Shown: positions 1 through 5,482, counted from the stretch's first letter. The stretch is DNA of 7,607 nucleotides from Lachnospiraceae bacterium (GCA_900772685.1 CAAGRP010000395.1:1-7607); one strand, 5' to 3'. Notes: a model not told the origin generated them from the letters alone. A program made the numbers and translations.

Positions 1-1376
1 ACCTGCTTGAGAGAAGTCTTAAATTCAATAAGAGAAATATCGATGCAAGAAACCTTTTGGGACTTGTTTATTTTGAGACGGGTGAGGTCGTAGCAGCCTT
101 AAGCGAATGGGTCATTAGCAAAAACATGAAGCCTGACAGAAACATAGCTTCTGAATTTATCAGCAGGGTACAGGCTGATCAGACCAGGCTTGAAACTATA
201 CAGCAGACAATAAAAAGATATAACAGAGCGCTTGATATATGCAGATCCGGTGAGACGGATGTTGCTATCATAATGCTGAAAAAGGTAATAAGCGCAAATC
301 CTAAGCTCATAAAGGCCTGCTATCTCCTCGCACTTTTATATATGAAGAACGGGGAGTACGAAAGAGCAAGGAGGGTCCTTAAAAAGGCCGCTCCTATAGA
401 CAGGACAAATGCTACTCTTTTGAGGTTTTTGACCGAGATAGATGAAAAGACAGGTACTGTTACGGATCCGGAGAGTATAAACAAGGGCATCGTCAAGGAA
501 AAACGAAGAGGTCTTGCACGGCTTTTCAAGAACAGAGAAGCCAAGGAATACAGGATAAATAACGGATATATGACCACAGACTGGGACGATGAGCAGGAGA
601 TAATTTCAGCTCCTGTCATACAGCCGATAGCGTTTCATCAGATACCTGCATTTATGGGCCTTTTAAATATCCTGATAGGTGTGGTGCTCGGTGCATTTGT
701 TATAGGACTTATTGTCGTGCCGGCTGTAAAGCAGGGCATAATAAGGAATGCCGAGGGAAAGGTGGCCGAGTACAGTACGAAGCTCGTTTCCAAGGAGGAG
801 CGTATAAAGGATCTTGAGCAGCAGGTAGAAGAGTACAGCGGGAAGATAACGAGCGGAAATGATCAGATATCGGAGGCAAGCAGCAGATCTGAATCCTACG
901 AAAATCTTTTAAATGCATATTCGCTCTATACCGCCGGAAACATTGACCAGACAAGAGAAGCTCTTTCCAAAGTGGATGTATCGCTGCTTTCCGAAAATGC
1001 ACAGAGTATTTACAATACCATATCCGGGGATATCGACAGCCGCCGGTTTGATGAGGCTTACAATACGGCAGTGAACGAATTTCAGAGAGGAAATTTCGAT
1101 GCGGCAATAACAGACTTTACTACGGCAAAGAATGTCAAGCCGGACAGCTATGCAGCTCTTGCGTATCTTGCACACAGCTATAGGCTTAATGATCGGCCGA
1201 ATGATGCTATAGTCGTATTTCAGGAGATAGCTGATAAGTTTCCGAACACACAAAAGGCAGAAAAGAGTAAGGAATATATAGAAAAGCTCAGTAATGGAGA
1301 TAACAGCCCCGAGATAGGCATTTCTTCTGTAAATACAGAGATCGCGGTGGGAGAAATAGAAGCAAACGGACAATGA
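1..1376 (+). CDS. Membrane-anchored tetratricopeptide repeat protein, 5'-truncated by the window edge
   Basis: The reading frame is open from base 3, with no stop, so the gene starts upstream; the TTG at 57 lies inside a TPR helix and is not a convincing start. About 457 residues are visible. TPR-like helix pairs occupy nt 3-140 and about 219-440 (pattern LLALLYMKNGEYERARRVL). A basic linker follows, then one hydrophobic segment at about nt 645-728 (FMGLLNILIGVVLGAFVIGL), a charged coiled-coil stretch at about 750-885, and C-terminal TPR-like repeats at about 890-1290 (FQRGNFDAAITDFTTAKNVKP; split motif, key residues G-N-F-A-A). The tail is low in hydrophobicity and ends at TGA 1374-1376. TPR proteins are protein-interaction scaffolds; no partner or enzymatic role can be read here. 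Two TPR blocks on either side of one membrane helix suggest a bitopic scaffold, perhaps with the C-terminal repeats outside the cell; this topology is inference. Confidence 0.85.
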   Translation, partial: LLERSLKFNKRNIDARNLLGLVYFETGEVVAALSEWVISKNMKPDRNIASEFISRVQADQTRLETIQQTIKRYNRALDICRSGETDVAIIMLKKVISANPKLIKACYLLALLYMKNGEYERARRVLKKAAPIDRTNATLLRFLTEIDEKTGTVTDPESINKGIVKEKRRGLARLFKNREAKEYRINNGYMTTDWDDEQEIISAPVIQPIAFHQIPAFMGLLNILIGVVLGAFVIGLIVVPAVKQGIIRNAEGKVAEYSTKLVSKEERIKDLEQQVEEYSGKITSGNDQISEASSRSESYENLLNAYSLYTAGNIDQTREALSKVDVSLLSENAQSIYNTISGDIDSRRFDEAYNTAVNEFQRGNFDAAITDFTTAKNVKPDSYAALAYLAHSYRLNDRPNDAIVVFQEIADKFPNTQKAEKSKEYIEKLSNGDNSPEIGISSVNTEIAVGEIEANGQ

Positions 1377-1384
1377 TAGTATTA

Positions 1385-1412
1385 GCGGCAGGCATATGAT
1401 AAGGCTTGCCGC
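1385..1412 (+). other. Intercistronic GC-rich hairpin between TPR and NusG_II genes
   Basis: GCGGCAGGC (1385-1393) pairs with GCTTGCCGC (1404-1412) as a 9-bp stem with one G-T wobble and a 10-nt loop. Only GTTTG follows, so it is a poor intrinsic terminator. It could be a leaky terminator or a transcript-end stabiliser that uncouples the two genes. The ATG at 1396 lies in its loop, which argues against that codon as a start. Confidence 0.6.
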
Positions 1413-1421
1413 GTTTGTGAT

Positions 1422-1428
1422 AAAGGAG
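1422..1428 (+). promoter_or_regulatory. Shine-Dalgarno site deciding a TTG start at 1435
   Basis: AAAGGAG lies 6 nt before an in-frame TTG at 1435-1437. The in-frame ATG at 1396 has only a poor purine match upstream and sits in a hairpin loop. I therefore prefer the TTG start for the NusG_II protein. Confidence 0.65.
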
Positions 1429-1434
1429 ACGGAT

Positions 1435-1818
1435 TTGACAAGGAAAAAGAGTCTTCGGCTTGATGTGATCATAATAGCTGCTTTTATTGCGGCAGGTCTT
1501 GTATTTGCTCTTATCCTTTTTGCGGGAGGACATAAGGGCAGCATAGTAAAGATCTCCGTAGACGGAGAGGTCATAAATGAGTTTCCGCTTGATAAAGATG
1601 CAACATATGAGATAGAGGGCTATGACGGCGGAACGAATCTGCTCGTTATAGAAAACGGAGAGGCATATATAAAAGAAGCCTCCTGCCCCGACGGACTTTG
1701 TATCCATATGGGAAGGATAAGTACAGCAGGACAGTCTGTAGTGTGCCTTCCTAACAGGGTGGTTGTATCGATAGATGGCGGAGAAGATGAGGAAAATATA
1801 GATCACGTTGTCGGATAA
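1435..1818 (+). CDS. NusG domain II-containing small membrane-anchored protein
   Basis: The predicted protein has 127 residues from the TTG start (140 if ATG 1396 is used). It begins with a short basic stretch (TRKKSLR), then a hydrophobic segment at about residues 9-31 that serves as a signal anchor. A small beta-rich extracytoplasmic domain follows. The family signature is near the end: CPDGLC (84-89), a glycine-rich turn MGRI, and VVCLPN with Cys104, followed by VVVSIDGG. This C-x4-C...CLPN pattern matches the NusG_II / DUF family of small clostridial membrane proteins; it is not the transcription factor NusG, since the NGN domain is absent. Function is unknown. The three cysteines could form a disulfide or bind a metal (inference). 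Its stop codon (1816-1818) runs into the Shine-Dalgarno of the next gene, so the two are probably co-translated. Families like this are often found next to Gx-transporter genes in clostridia. Confidence 0.8.
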   Translation: MTRKKSLRLDVIIIAAFIAAGLVFALILFAGGHKGSIVKISVDGEVINEFPLDKDATYEIEGYDGGTNLLVIENGEAYIKEASCPDGLCIHMGRISTAGQSVVCLPNRVVVSIDGGEDEENIDHVVG

Positions 1819-1823
1819 GGGAG
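1817..1823 (+). promoter_or_regulatory. Shine-Dalgarno site deciding ATG 1832 for the Gx transporter gene
   Basis: AAGGGAG is spaced 8 nt from ATG 1832. The longer in-frame option, TTG 1808, would start inside the upstream gene and has no comparable ribosome binding site. The motif overlaps the TAA of the upstream gene. Confidence 0.75.
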
Positions 1824-1831
1824 CATTTCAA

Positions 1832-2341
1832 ATGGACAAAACACCCGGAAAAACAGCAGCATTATACGGGATACTTGCTGCACTTGCATTGGTACTCAGC
1901 TGGATAGAAGCGCAGATACCGGCTTTCTTTGCGATTCCCGGAATGAAGATCGGACTTACCAATATAGTTGTGATCGCCGCATTATATTGTATGAGTACAA
2001 AGAGCGCATTGATCATAAACGTCGTAAGGATACTTTTGGTTTCTTTTCTTTTCGGAAACGGAGTCAGCCTTTTGTACAGTCTTGCCGGCGGCGTTTTGAG
2101 TACGGTCGTGATGATACTTTTGAAAAAGACAGGAAAGCTGAGAGTAATAACGGTAAGTATCGTCGGGGGTATTACTCATAATATAGGACAGATAATAGTT
2201 GCTATGTTGCTGCTGGGTACCACAGATCTGGCATGGTATCTTTTAATACTCTGGTTCACAGGGATCGGAGCCGGAGCCGTCGTAGGCATCATCGGAGGTG
2301 AGCTCTGCAAGAGGGCGGAGCATATCATAAGACATGTATAG
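1832..2341 (+). CDS. Gx transporter family / heptaprenyl diphosphate synthase component I-like membrane protein
   Basis: The protein is a 169-residue polytopic membrane protein. Hydrophobic segments lie at about residues 10-28, 42-54, 59-75, 77-97, 104-128 and 132-157. Family hallmarks are visible: PGMKIGLTNIVVIAALY (36-52), RILLVSFLFGNGVSLLYSLAGG (split; Arg66, Gly75, Gly77, Gly86-87) and GGITHNIGQI (112-121). Together these match the family once named heptaprenyl diphosphate synthase component I (Hpre_diP_synt_I) and now usually called Gx transporter, related to the small-molecule-binding S components of ECF transporters. The substrate is unknown, and the old polyprenyl-synthase name should not be taken as function: no soluble prenyl-transferase (DDxxD) gene is in this window. 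It starts 13 nt after the NusG_II gene, and a terminator follows directly, so it is likely the last gene of that transcript. Confidence 0.82.
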   Translation: MDKTPGKTAALYGILAALALVLSWIEAQIPAFFAIPGMKIGLTNIVVIAALYCMSTKSALIINVVRILLVSFLFGNGVSLLYSLAGGVLSTVVMILLKKTGKLRVITVSIVGGITHNIGQIIVAMLLLGTTDLAWYLLILWFTGIGAGAVVGIIGGELCKRAEHIIRHV

Positions 2342-2353
2342 CAGCCTTTTTTT
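2314..2353 (+). terminator. Probable intrinsic terminator after the Gx transporter gene
   Basis: GGC (2314-2316) pairs with GCC (2344-2346). Inside it, GC-ATAT (2320-2325) pairs with GTAT-A-GC (2336-2342) with one bulge. A run of seven T (2347-2353) follows at once. The stem is imperfect and begins inside the coding region. The T7 tract, its place at the end of a gene and the new promoter just downstream support the call; the stem itself is weak. Confidence 0.45.
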
Positions 2354-2357
2354 GTTG

Positions 2358-2386
2358 TTTACAAAGCAGTGTAATGTTGCTATAAT
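2358..2386 (+). promoter_or_regulatory. Sigma-A type promoter of the pan/coa operon
   Basis: The -35 box TTTACA (2358-2363), a 17-bp spacer and the -10 box TATAAT (2381-2386) are near consensus. TG at 2378-2379 gives an extended -10 (TGCTATAAT). Transcription should begin at about 2391-2395, right at the 5' edge of the first leader hairpin, leaving an untranslated leader of about 130 nt. Confidence 0.85.
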
Positions 2387-2391
2387 TCAGC

Positions 2392-2488
2392 TCGGATAGT
2401 ATTCTGTTTCAGAAACTGTACCGATTATACTTGCATATATTCGATTCTCACATTTATGTGAGACCTGTATCGTCGTGAACGGGATCTC
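2392..2488 (+). promoter_or_regulatory. Tandem pan RNA motif in the leader of the pantothenate/CoA operon
   Basis: Two hairpins share one architecture. Hairpin 1 (2392-2424) has outer stem TCGG/CCGA, bulged A2420, middle stem ATAGT/ACTGT (one G-T wobble), bulged A2401, and inner stem TTCTG/CAGAA with a TTT loop. Hairpin 2 (2460-2488) has outer stem GAGA/TCTC, bulged A2484, middle stem CCTGT/ACGGG, bulged A2469, and inner stem TCG/TGA with a TCG loop. Around the first bulge both have the same bases (G-T-[A]-T opposite A-A-C). A stem with two bulged adenosines, often in tandem, upstream of panB/panC/panD genes is what I recall of the published pan RNA motif of Firmicutes and some other phyla, for which I know of no proven ligand. 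The structure is read directly from the sequence; the family assignment is from memory and context. Confidence 0.75.
2446..2463 (+). other. Alternative hairpin competing with pan hairpin 2
   Basis: TCTCACA (2446-2452) pairs perfectly with TGTGAGA (2457-2463) around a TTTA loop. Its 3' arm contains GAGA (2460-2463), the same bases that form the outer stem of pan hairpin 2 with TCTC (2485-2488). The two pairings cannot coexist, so this hairpin could be the alternative state of a switch. A regulatory effect is inference. Confidence 0.5.
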
Positions 2489-2495
2489 GTAGCGC

Positions 2496-2518
2496 ATCAC
2501 CTTTGAAACGGGGGTGGT
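2496..2518 (+). promoter_or_regulatory. Hairpin masking the ribosome binding site of the first operon gene
   Basis: ATCACC (2496-2501) can pair with GGTGGT (2513-2518), and TTT/GGG wobbles (2502-2504 with 2510-2512) can extend the stem. The 3' arm contains the only Shine-Dalgarno-like purine run, GGGGGTGG (2510-2517), 4 nt before ATG 2522. Folding would hide the ribosome binding site. TCAC (2497-2500) could instead pair with GTGA at 2475-2478 or 2458-2461, which gives possible links to the upstream hairpins. Confidence 0.5.
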
Positions 2519-2521
2519 CGG

Positions 2522-3400
2522 ATGAGAATAGGATTCATAGGAGCCGGTAAGGTAGGTTTTACGCTCGGAAAGTATTTTATGGAGCACAATGTCAGTGTTT
2601 CGGGATATTCAAGCAGGACCGAAGAATCGGCTGTCTTAGCATCAAAATTTACAAATACAGAATATTTCAAAGATCTCAGGGACTTGATTAATGCAAGTGA
2701 TGCGATTTTTATAACATGTCCGGACGGACAGATAAAAAGCGTATGGGACCGGATCAGACGATATCCTATAAAGGGCAAGTGTATTTGTCATTGCAGCGGT
2801 GCATTGTCATCGGCTGTCTTTTCTGAAATAGACCGGGCCGGGGCCTACGGCTATTCTATCCATCCCTTATTTGCCGTAAGAAGCAAAGAAGAATCATATA
2901 GGGAAATATCCAATTCGTTTTTTACAATTGAAGGAAATGAGAAGTATCTCGGATTCTGGGAAGCATTTTTTGAAAAGCTCGGAAATAAGACAAAGATAAT
3001 AACTGCGGAGAATAAAACGCTGTATCATGCGTCCGGAGTATTTGTCAGCAATCTTGTGTGCGGACTTTTTGAAGAAGGGATCAGACTTCTTATGAACTGC
3101 GGATTTTCAAGAGATGAGGCAAAAGAGGCTCTTTCACCTATGCTCTTGAACAATGCGGGAGCATTGAAAGAGGTCGGACCTGTTGAAGCACTTACGGGAC
3201 CTGTCGAAAGGGCAGATGTTTCCACGATCAAAAAGCATCTTGGGGTTTTGGCAGAAAGAGAAAAAAGGATATATGAAAGTATATCCGGTGTTCTTGTCGA
3301 TATTGCGAAGATAAAGCATCCGAACAGGGATTACGGGGAAGTACTTAATGTATTAAACGATCAAAAGAAGGATATGGAAAGGAAAAAAGATTTATCATGA
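2522..3400 (+). CDS. panG: DUF2520 / Rossmann-fold protein, probable PanG-type ketopantoate 2-reductase
   Basis: The 292-residue cytosolic protein likely reduces 2-dehydropantoate to pantoate with NADPH. The N-terminal half is a Rossmann domain: MRIGFIGAGKVG has the GxGxxG loop at residues 7-12, and the second strand ends YSSRT, whose Arg32 suggests an NADPH preference. Further conserved blocks are ITCPDG (64-69), CHCSGAL (89-95) and SIHPLFAV (112-119). The C-terminal helical half is DUF2520-like, with KTLYHASGVFVSN (165-177; Lys165, His169, Asn177) and LTGPVERADV (224-233). It is neither PanE nor IlvC by motif. A non-orthologous ketopantoate reductase, PanG, has been shown in Francisella with a homologue in Enterococcus faecalis; I recall it as this type of protein but cannot confirm that by alignment here. 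It is the first gene after the pan RNA and overlaps panB by 4 nt, which supports the role. The DUF2520 call is firm; the enzymatic role is strong inference. Confidence 0.8.
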   Translation: MRIGFIGAGKVGFTLGKYFMEHNVSVSGYSSRTEESAVLASKFTNTEYFKDLRDLINASDAIFITCPDGQIKSVWDRIRRYPIKGKCICHCSGALSSAVFSEIDRAGAYGYSIHPLFAVRSKEESYREISNSFFTIEGNEKYLGFWEAFFEKLGNKTKIITAENKTLYHASGVFVSNLVCGLFEEGIRLLMNCGFSRDEAKEALSPMLLNNAGALKEVGPVEALTGPVERADVSTIKKHLGVLAEREKRIYESISGVLVDIAKIKHPNRDYGEVLNVLNDQKKDMERKKDLS

Positions 3401-4221
3401 AAAACACTGTGCTTACCTTCAGGAAAGCAAAGGAAGAAGGAAAAAAACTCACAATGCTTACGGCATATGATTACACGACCGCAAGCATAGTGGATGAGGC
3501 CGGAGTAAACAGCATACTTGTAGGCGATTCATTGGGAAATGTTATCCTTGGTTATGAGGATACATTGTCTGTAACGATAGAGGATATGATACACCATTGT
3601 GCGGCGGTATCAAGAGCGGTAAAGAGTGCGCTTCTCGTATGCGATATGCCGTTTCTGTCATATGAGGTCTCTGTTGAGGAGGCACTTAAAAATGCAGGAA
3701 GGCTTATGAAGGAAGGCAGGGCAAATGCCGTAAAGCTCGAAGGCGGAAAGGAATATGCTCCGCAGATAAGAGCTATGGTAAACGCGGGAATACCGGTTGT
3801 AGGACATCTGGGTCTTACTCCGCAGTCGGTAAATGTATTCGGCGGAAATAAGGTTCAGGGAAAGAGCGTTGAAGCTGCAAGAAAGCTTATAAATGATGCG
3901 ATAGCACTTGAAGAAGCAGGTGCTTTTGCGATAGTTCTTGAATGTGTTCCGGCTGCACTGGCTAAAAAGGTCACGGAAAGCGTTTCGGTGCCGACGATAG
4001 GAATAGGTGCGGGTCCTGATTGTGACGGACAGGTTCTGGTTTATCAGGATATGCTCGGAATGAGCGGCTTCAAGCCGAAATTCTGCAAGCAGTATGCACA
4101 GCTCAGAGAGACTATGTCGGATGCATTTAAGAGTTATATAGAAGAAGTAGAAAACGGACAGTTTCCGGCAAAGGAAAATGAGTTTTCAATAGATCAGTCG
4201 GTTATTGACAGATTGTACTAG
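3397..4221 (+). CDS. panB: 3-methyl-2-oxobutanoate hydroxymethyltransferase (ketopantoate hydroxymethyltransferase)
   Basis: PanB transfers a hydroxymethyl group from 5,10-methylene-tetrahydrofolate to 2-ketoisovalerate, giving 2-dehydropantoate, the first committed step to pantothenate. The 274-residue length is normal for this TIM-barrel enzyme. Family motifs are clear: MLTAYDYTTA (20-29), LVGDSLGNV (41-49) with metal-binding Asp44, CDMPF (82-86) with Asp83, VKLEGG (112-117), GHLGLTPQS (136-144), catalytic-type Glu182 in VLECVP, and IGIGAGPDCDGQVLV (201-215). The ATG overlaps the stop of the upstream reductase gene (ATGA). A ribosome binding site is weak, with GGAAAGGAAA at 3376-3385 rather far upstream, so translation probably depends on coupling. 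I see no missing catalytic residue. Confidence 0.97.
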   Translation: MKNTVLTFRKAKEEGKKLTMLTAYDYTTASIVDEAGVNSILVGDSLGNVILGYEDTLSVTIEDMIHHCAAVSRAVKSALLVCDMPFLSYEVSVEEALKNAGRLMKEGRANAVKLEGGKEYAPQIRAMVNAGIPVVGHLGLTPQSVNVFGGNKVQGKSVEAARKLINDAIALEEAGAFAIVLECVPAALAKKVTESVSVPTIGIGAGPDCDGQVLVYQDMLGMSGFKPKFCKQYAQLRETMSDAFKSYIEEVENGQFPAKENEFSIDQSVIDRLY

Positions 4222-4233
4222 GGGGCAGATATC

Positions 4234-5082
4234 ATGGAATTGGTTACAACTATAGCAGAAGTGAAAAAATATGTTCGTGAGTGGAAGAAGGAAGGACTCA
4301 GCATAGGACTCGTTCCTACAATGGGATATCTCCATGAGGGACACAAGAGTCTTATAGACAGGGCAGTTAAGGAAAATGACAGAGTCATTGTAAGTGATTT
4401 TGTAAATCCGATACAGTTCGGACCTAAAGAGGATCTTGCAAGCTACCCGAGAGATATAAAGGCTGACTGCCTTCTTTGTGAAAAAGCAGGTGCATCACTT
4501 GTTTTCCATCCGGAACCGTCGGAGATGTATTTTGATGATTTTACAACATTCGTGGATACATCAGGTGTTTCACAGGAGCTTTGCGGAAAGAGCAGACCGA
4601 TCCATTTCAGGGGCGTATGCACAGTTGTAAACAAGCTTTTTAATATATCGGAGGCCGACAGGGCTTATTTCGGACAGAAAGATGCACAGCAGCTTGCCGT
4701 CGTAAGAAGGATGGTAAGAGATCTCAATATGAACATTGAGATAATCGGATGTCCGATAATAAGAGAGAGCGACGGTCTTGCAAAGAGTTCAAGAAATACA
4801 TATCTTTCAAGCGAGGAAAGAAAGGCTGCACTCGTTCTTAGCAGATCGCTTTCGATAGGCAGAAAGCTTATTGAAGAAGGAGAGAAGGATGGAGAGAAGG
4901 TAATTGCAGCAATAAAAAATGAGATCGAAAAAGAACCGCTCGCACGTATAGATTACGTAGAAATGGTTAAATGGGATACTATTGAGATACATCACAGCGT
5001 TGATTGTGATGTACTTGTGGCAATGGCAGTATATATCGGAAAAACACGTCTTATAGATAATTTTATTTGGGAGGCAAAATGA
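4234..5082 (+). CDS. panC: Pantothenate synthetase (pantoate--beta-alanine ligase)
   Basis: PanC joins pantoate and beta-alanine using ATP through a pantoyl-adenylate intermediate, giving pantothenate. The 282 residues match the family length. The nucleotidyl-transferase signature PTMGYLHEGH (28-37) has the HxGH-type His34 and His37. Other family blocks are FVNPIQF (56-62), YPRD (71-74), HFRGV (124-128), YFGQKDAQQ (145-153), RESDGLAKSSRNTYLS (177-192, with the KMSKS-like SSRN) and the C-terminal dimer/lid region ending in RLIDNF. The segment VSDFVNP has Asp55 where many homologues have a hydrophobic residue, a minor difference. AGGGGG (4220-4225) is a good ribosome binding site 8 nt before the ATG, and the gap from panB is 12 nt. 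Its 3' end overlaps panD by 4 nt. Confidence 0.97.
   Translation: MELVTTIAEVKKYVREWKKEGLSIGLVPTMGYLHEGHKSLIDRAVKENDRVIVSDFVNPIQFGPKEDLASYPRDIKADCLLCEKAGASLVFHPEPSEMYFDDFTTFVDTSGVSQELCGKSRPIHFRGVCTVVNKLFNISEADRAYFGQKDAQQLAVVRRMVRDLNMNIEIIGCPIIRESDGLAKSSRNTYLSSEERKAALVLSRSLSIGRKLIEEGEKDGEKVIAAIKNEIEKEPLARIDYVEMVKWDTIEIHHSVDCDVLVAMAVYIGKTRLIDNFIWEAK
5069..5074 (+). promoter_or_regulatory. Shine-Dalgarno site deciding ATG 5079 for panD
   Basis: GGGAGG ends 4 nt before ATG 5079, which overlaps the panC stop as ATGA. The in-frame TTG at 5067 would overlap this site. Starting at 5079 also puts the cleavage Gly-Ser exactly at residues 24-25, as in known PanD. Confidence 0.85.
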
Positions 5083-5480
5083 TCCAGACAATGTTAAAGG
5101 GCAAGATCCACAGAGCAACTGTGGTACAGGCCGAGTTGAATTATGTCGGAAGCATCACGATCGATGAAAAGCTTATGGAGGCTGCAGGTATCTGTGAATA
5201 TGAGCAGGTTCAGATAGTTGATATCGATAACGGACAGAGATTTGAAACATATGTTATAGCAGGCGAACCGGGAAGCGGGATGATATGTCTGAACGGTGCA
5301 GCTGCGAGGATGGTATGTGTCGGTGACAAGATCATAATCATGTGCTATGCGGGAATGACCCCTGACGAGATAAAGGATAATCCTCCGAAGGTTGTATTTG
5401 TGGACGACAAAAACAATATTAAAAGAGTCACCCGTTATGAGAAACACGGACTTCTTACAGATGAAATGACAGAGGTATAA
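5079..5480 (+). CDS. panD: Aspartate 1-decarboxylase, self-processing pyruvoyl enzyme
   Basis: PanD decarboxylates L-aspartate to beta-alanine, the second substrate of PanC. The chain is made as an inactive 133-residue proenzyme that cleaves itself between Gly24 and Ser25 (YVGSITID), turning Ser25 into the pyruvoyl cofactor. Key residues are at family positions: Lys9 and His11 (GKIHRATV), Tyr22, Arg54, Thr57-Tyr58, and the NGAAAR loop (72-77). The C-terminus is slightly longer than the roughly 126-127 residues common in the family. It overlaps panC by 4 nt and is followed 2 nt later by coaBC. Some bacteria need a PanM/PanZ factor for cleavage; none is visible here, in line with Firmicute PanD maturing alone. 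Confidence 0.97.
   Translation: MIQTMLKGKIHRATVVQAELNYVGSITIDEKLMEAAGICEYEQVQIVDIDNGQRFETYVIAGEPGSGMICLNGAAARMVCVGDKIIIMCYAGMTPDEIKDNPPKVVFVDDKNNIKRVTRYEKHGLLTDEMTEV
5471..5475 (+). promoter_or_regulatory. Shine-Dalgarno site for the TTG start of coaBC
   Basis: AGAGG lies 7 nt before TTG 5483 and inside the last codons of panD. The protein so started begins LKGKTVVLGV, matching where CoaBC proteins normally begin. No ATG is available nearby. Confidence 0.75.
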
Positions 5481-5482
5481 AA

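Noticed and set aside
57..59. TTG as start of the TPR gene
   Set aside because: The frame stays open to base 3 and the residues encoded upstream complete a TPR helix, so the gene starts before the window.
709..1107. Minus-strand open frame of 132 codons, and other minus-strand frames (320-619, 909-1574, 1288-1806, 5094-5447, 5455-5871, 5639-6169, 6316-6729, 6963-7400)
   Set aside because: They lie opposite well-supported + strand genes, show no recognisable motifs or ribosome binding sites, and have the unnatural composition (runs of Cys, Ser, Arg, Ile) of antisense frames.
1435..1818. Transcription factor NusG
   Set aside because: There is a membrane anchor and no NGN or KOW arrangement of NusG; only the NusG_II-type cysteine domain is present.
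1808..1831. TTG 1808 as the start of the Gx transporter gene
   Set aside because: It lies in the upstream gene, has no good SD, and AAGGGAG is correctly placed for ATG 1832.
1832..2341. Heptaprenyl diphosphate synthase activity for the Gx protein
   Set aside because: The protein is a multi-pass membrane protein without DDxxD motifs; the old family name is not evidence for that reaction.
2391..2521. Known metabolite riboswitches (FMN, TPP, cobalamin, T-box) or a transcription attenuator in the leader
   Set aside because: The leader is too short and lacks their conserved cores, and no GC-rich stem followed by a T tract occurs before the ATG.
2387..2587. Small minus-strand frame of 66 codons across the control region
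   Set aside because: It runs through the promoter leader and the 5' end of the reductase gene, with no motif; the leader is better explained by RNA structure.
5067..5078. TTG 5067 as the start of panD
   Set aside because: The SD site is inside these codons, and ATG 5079 gives the canonical Gly24-Ser25 numbering.
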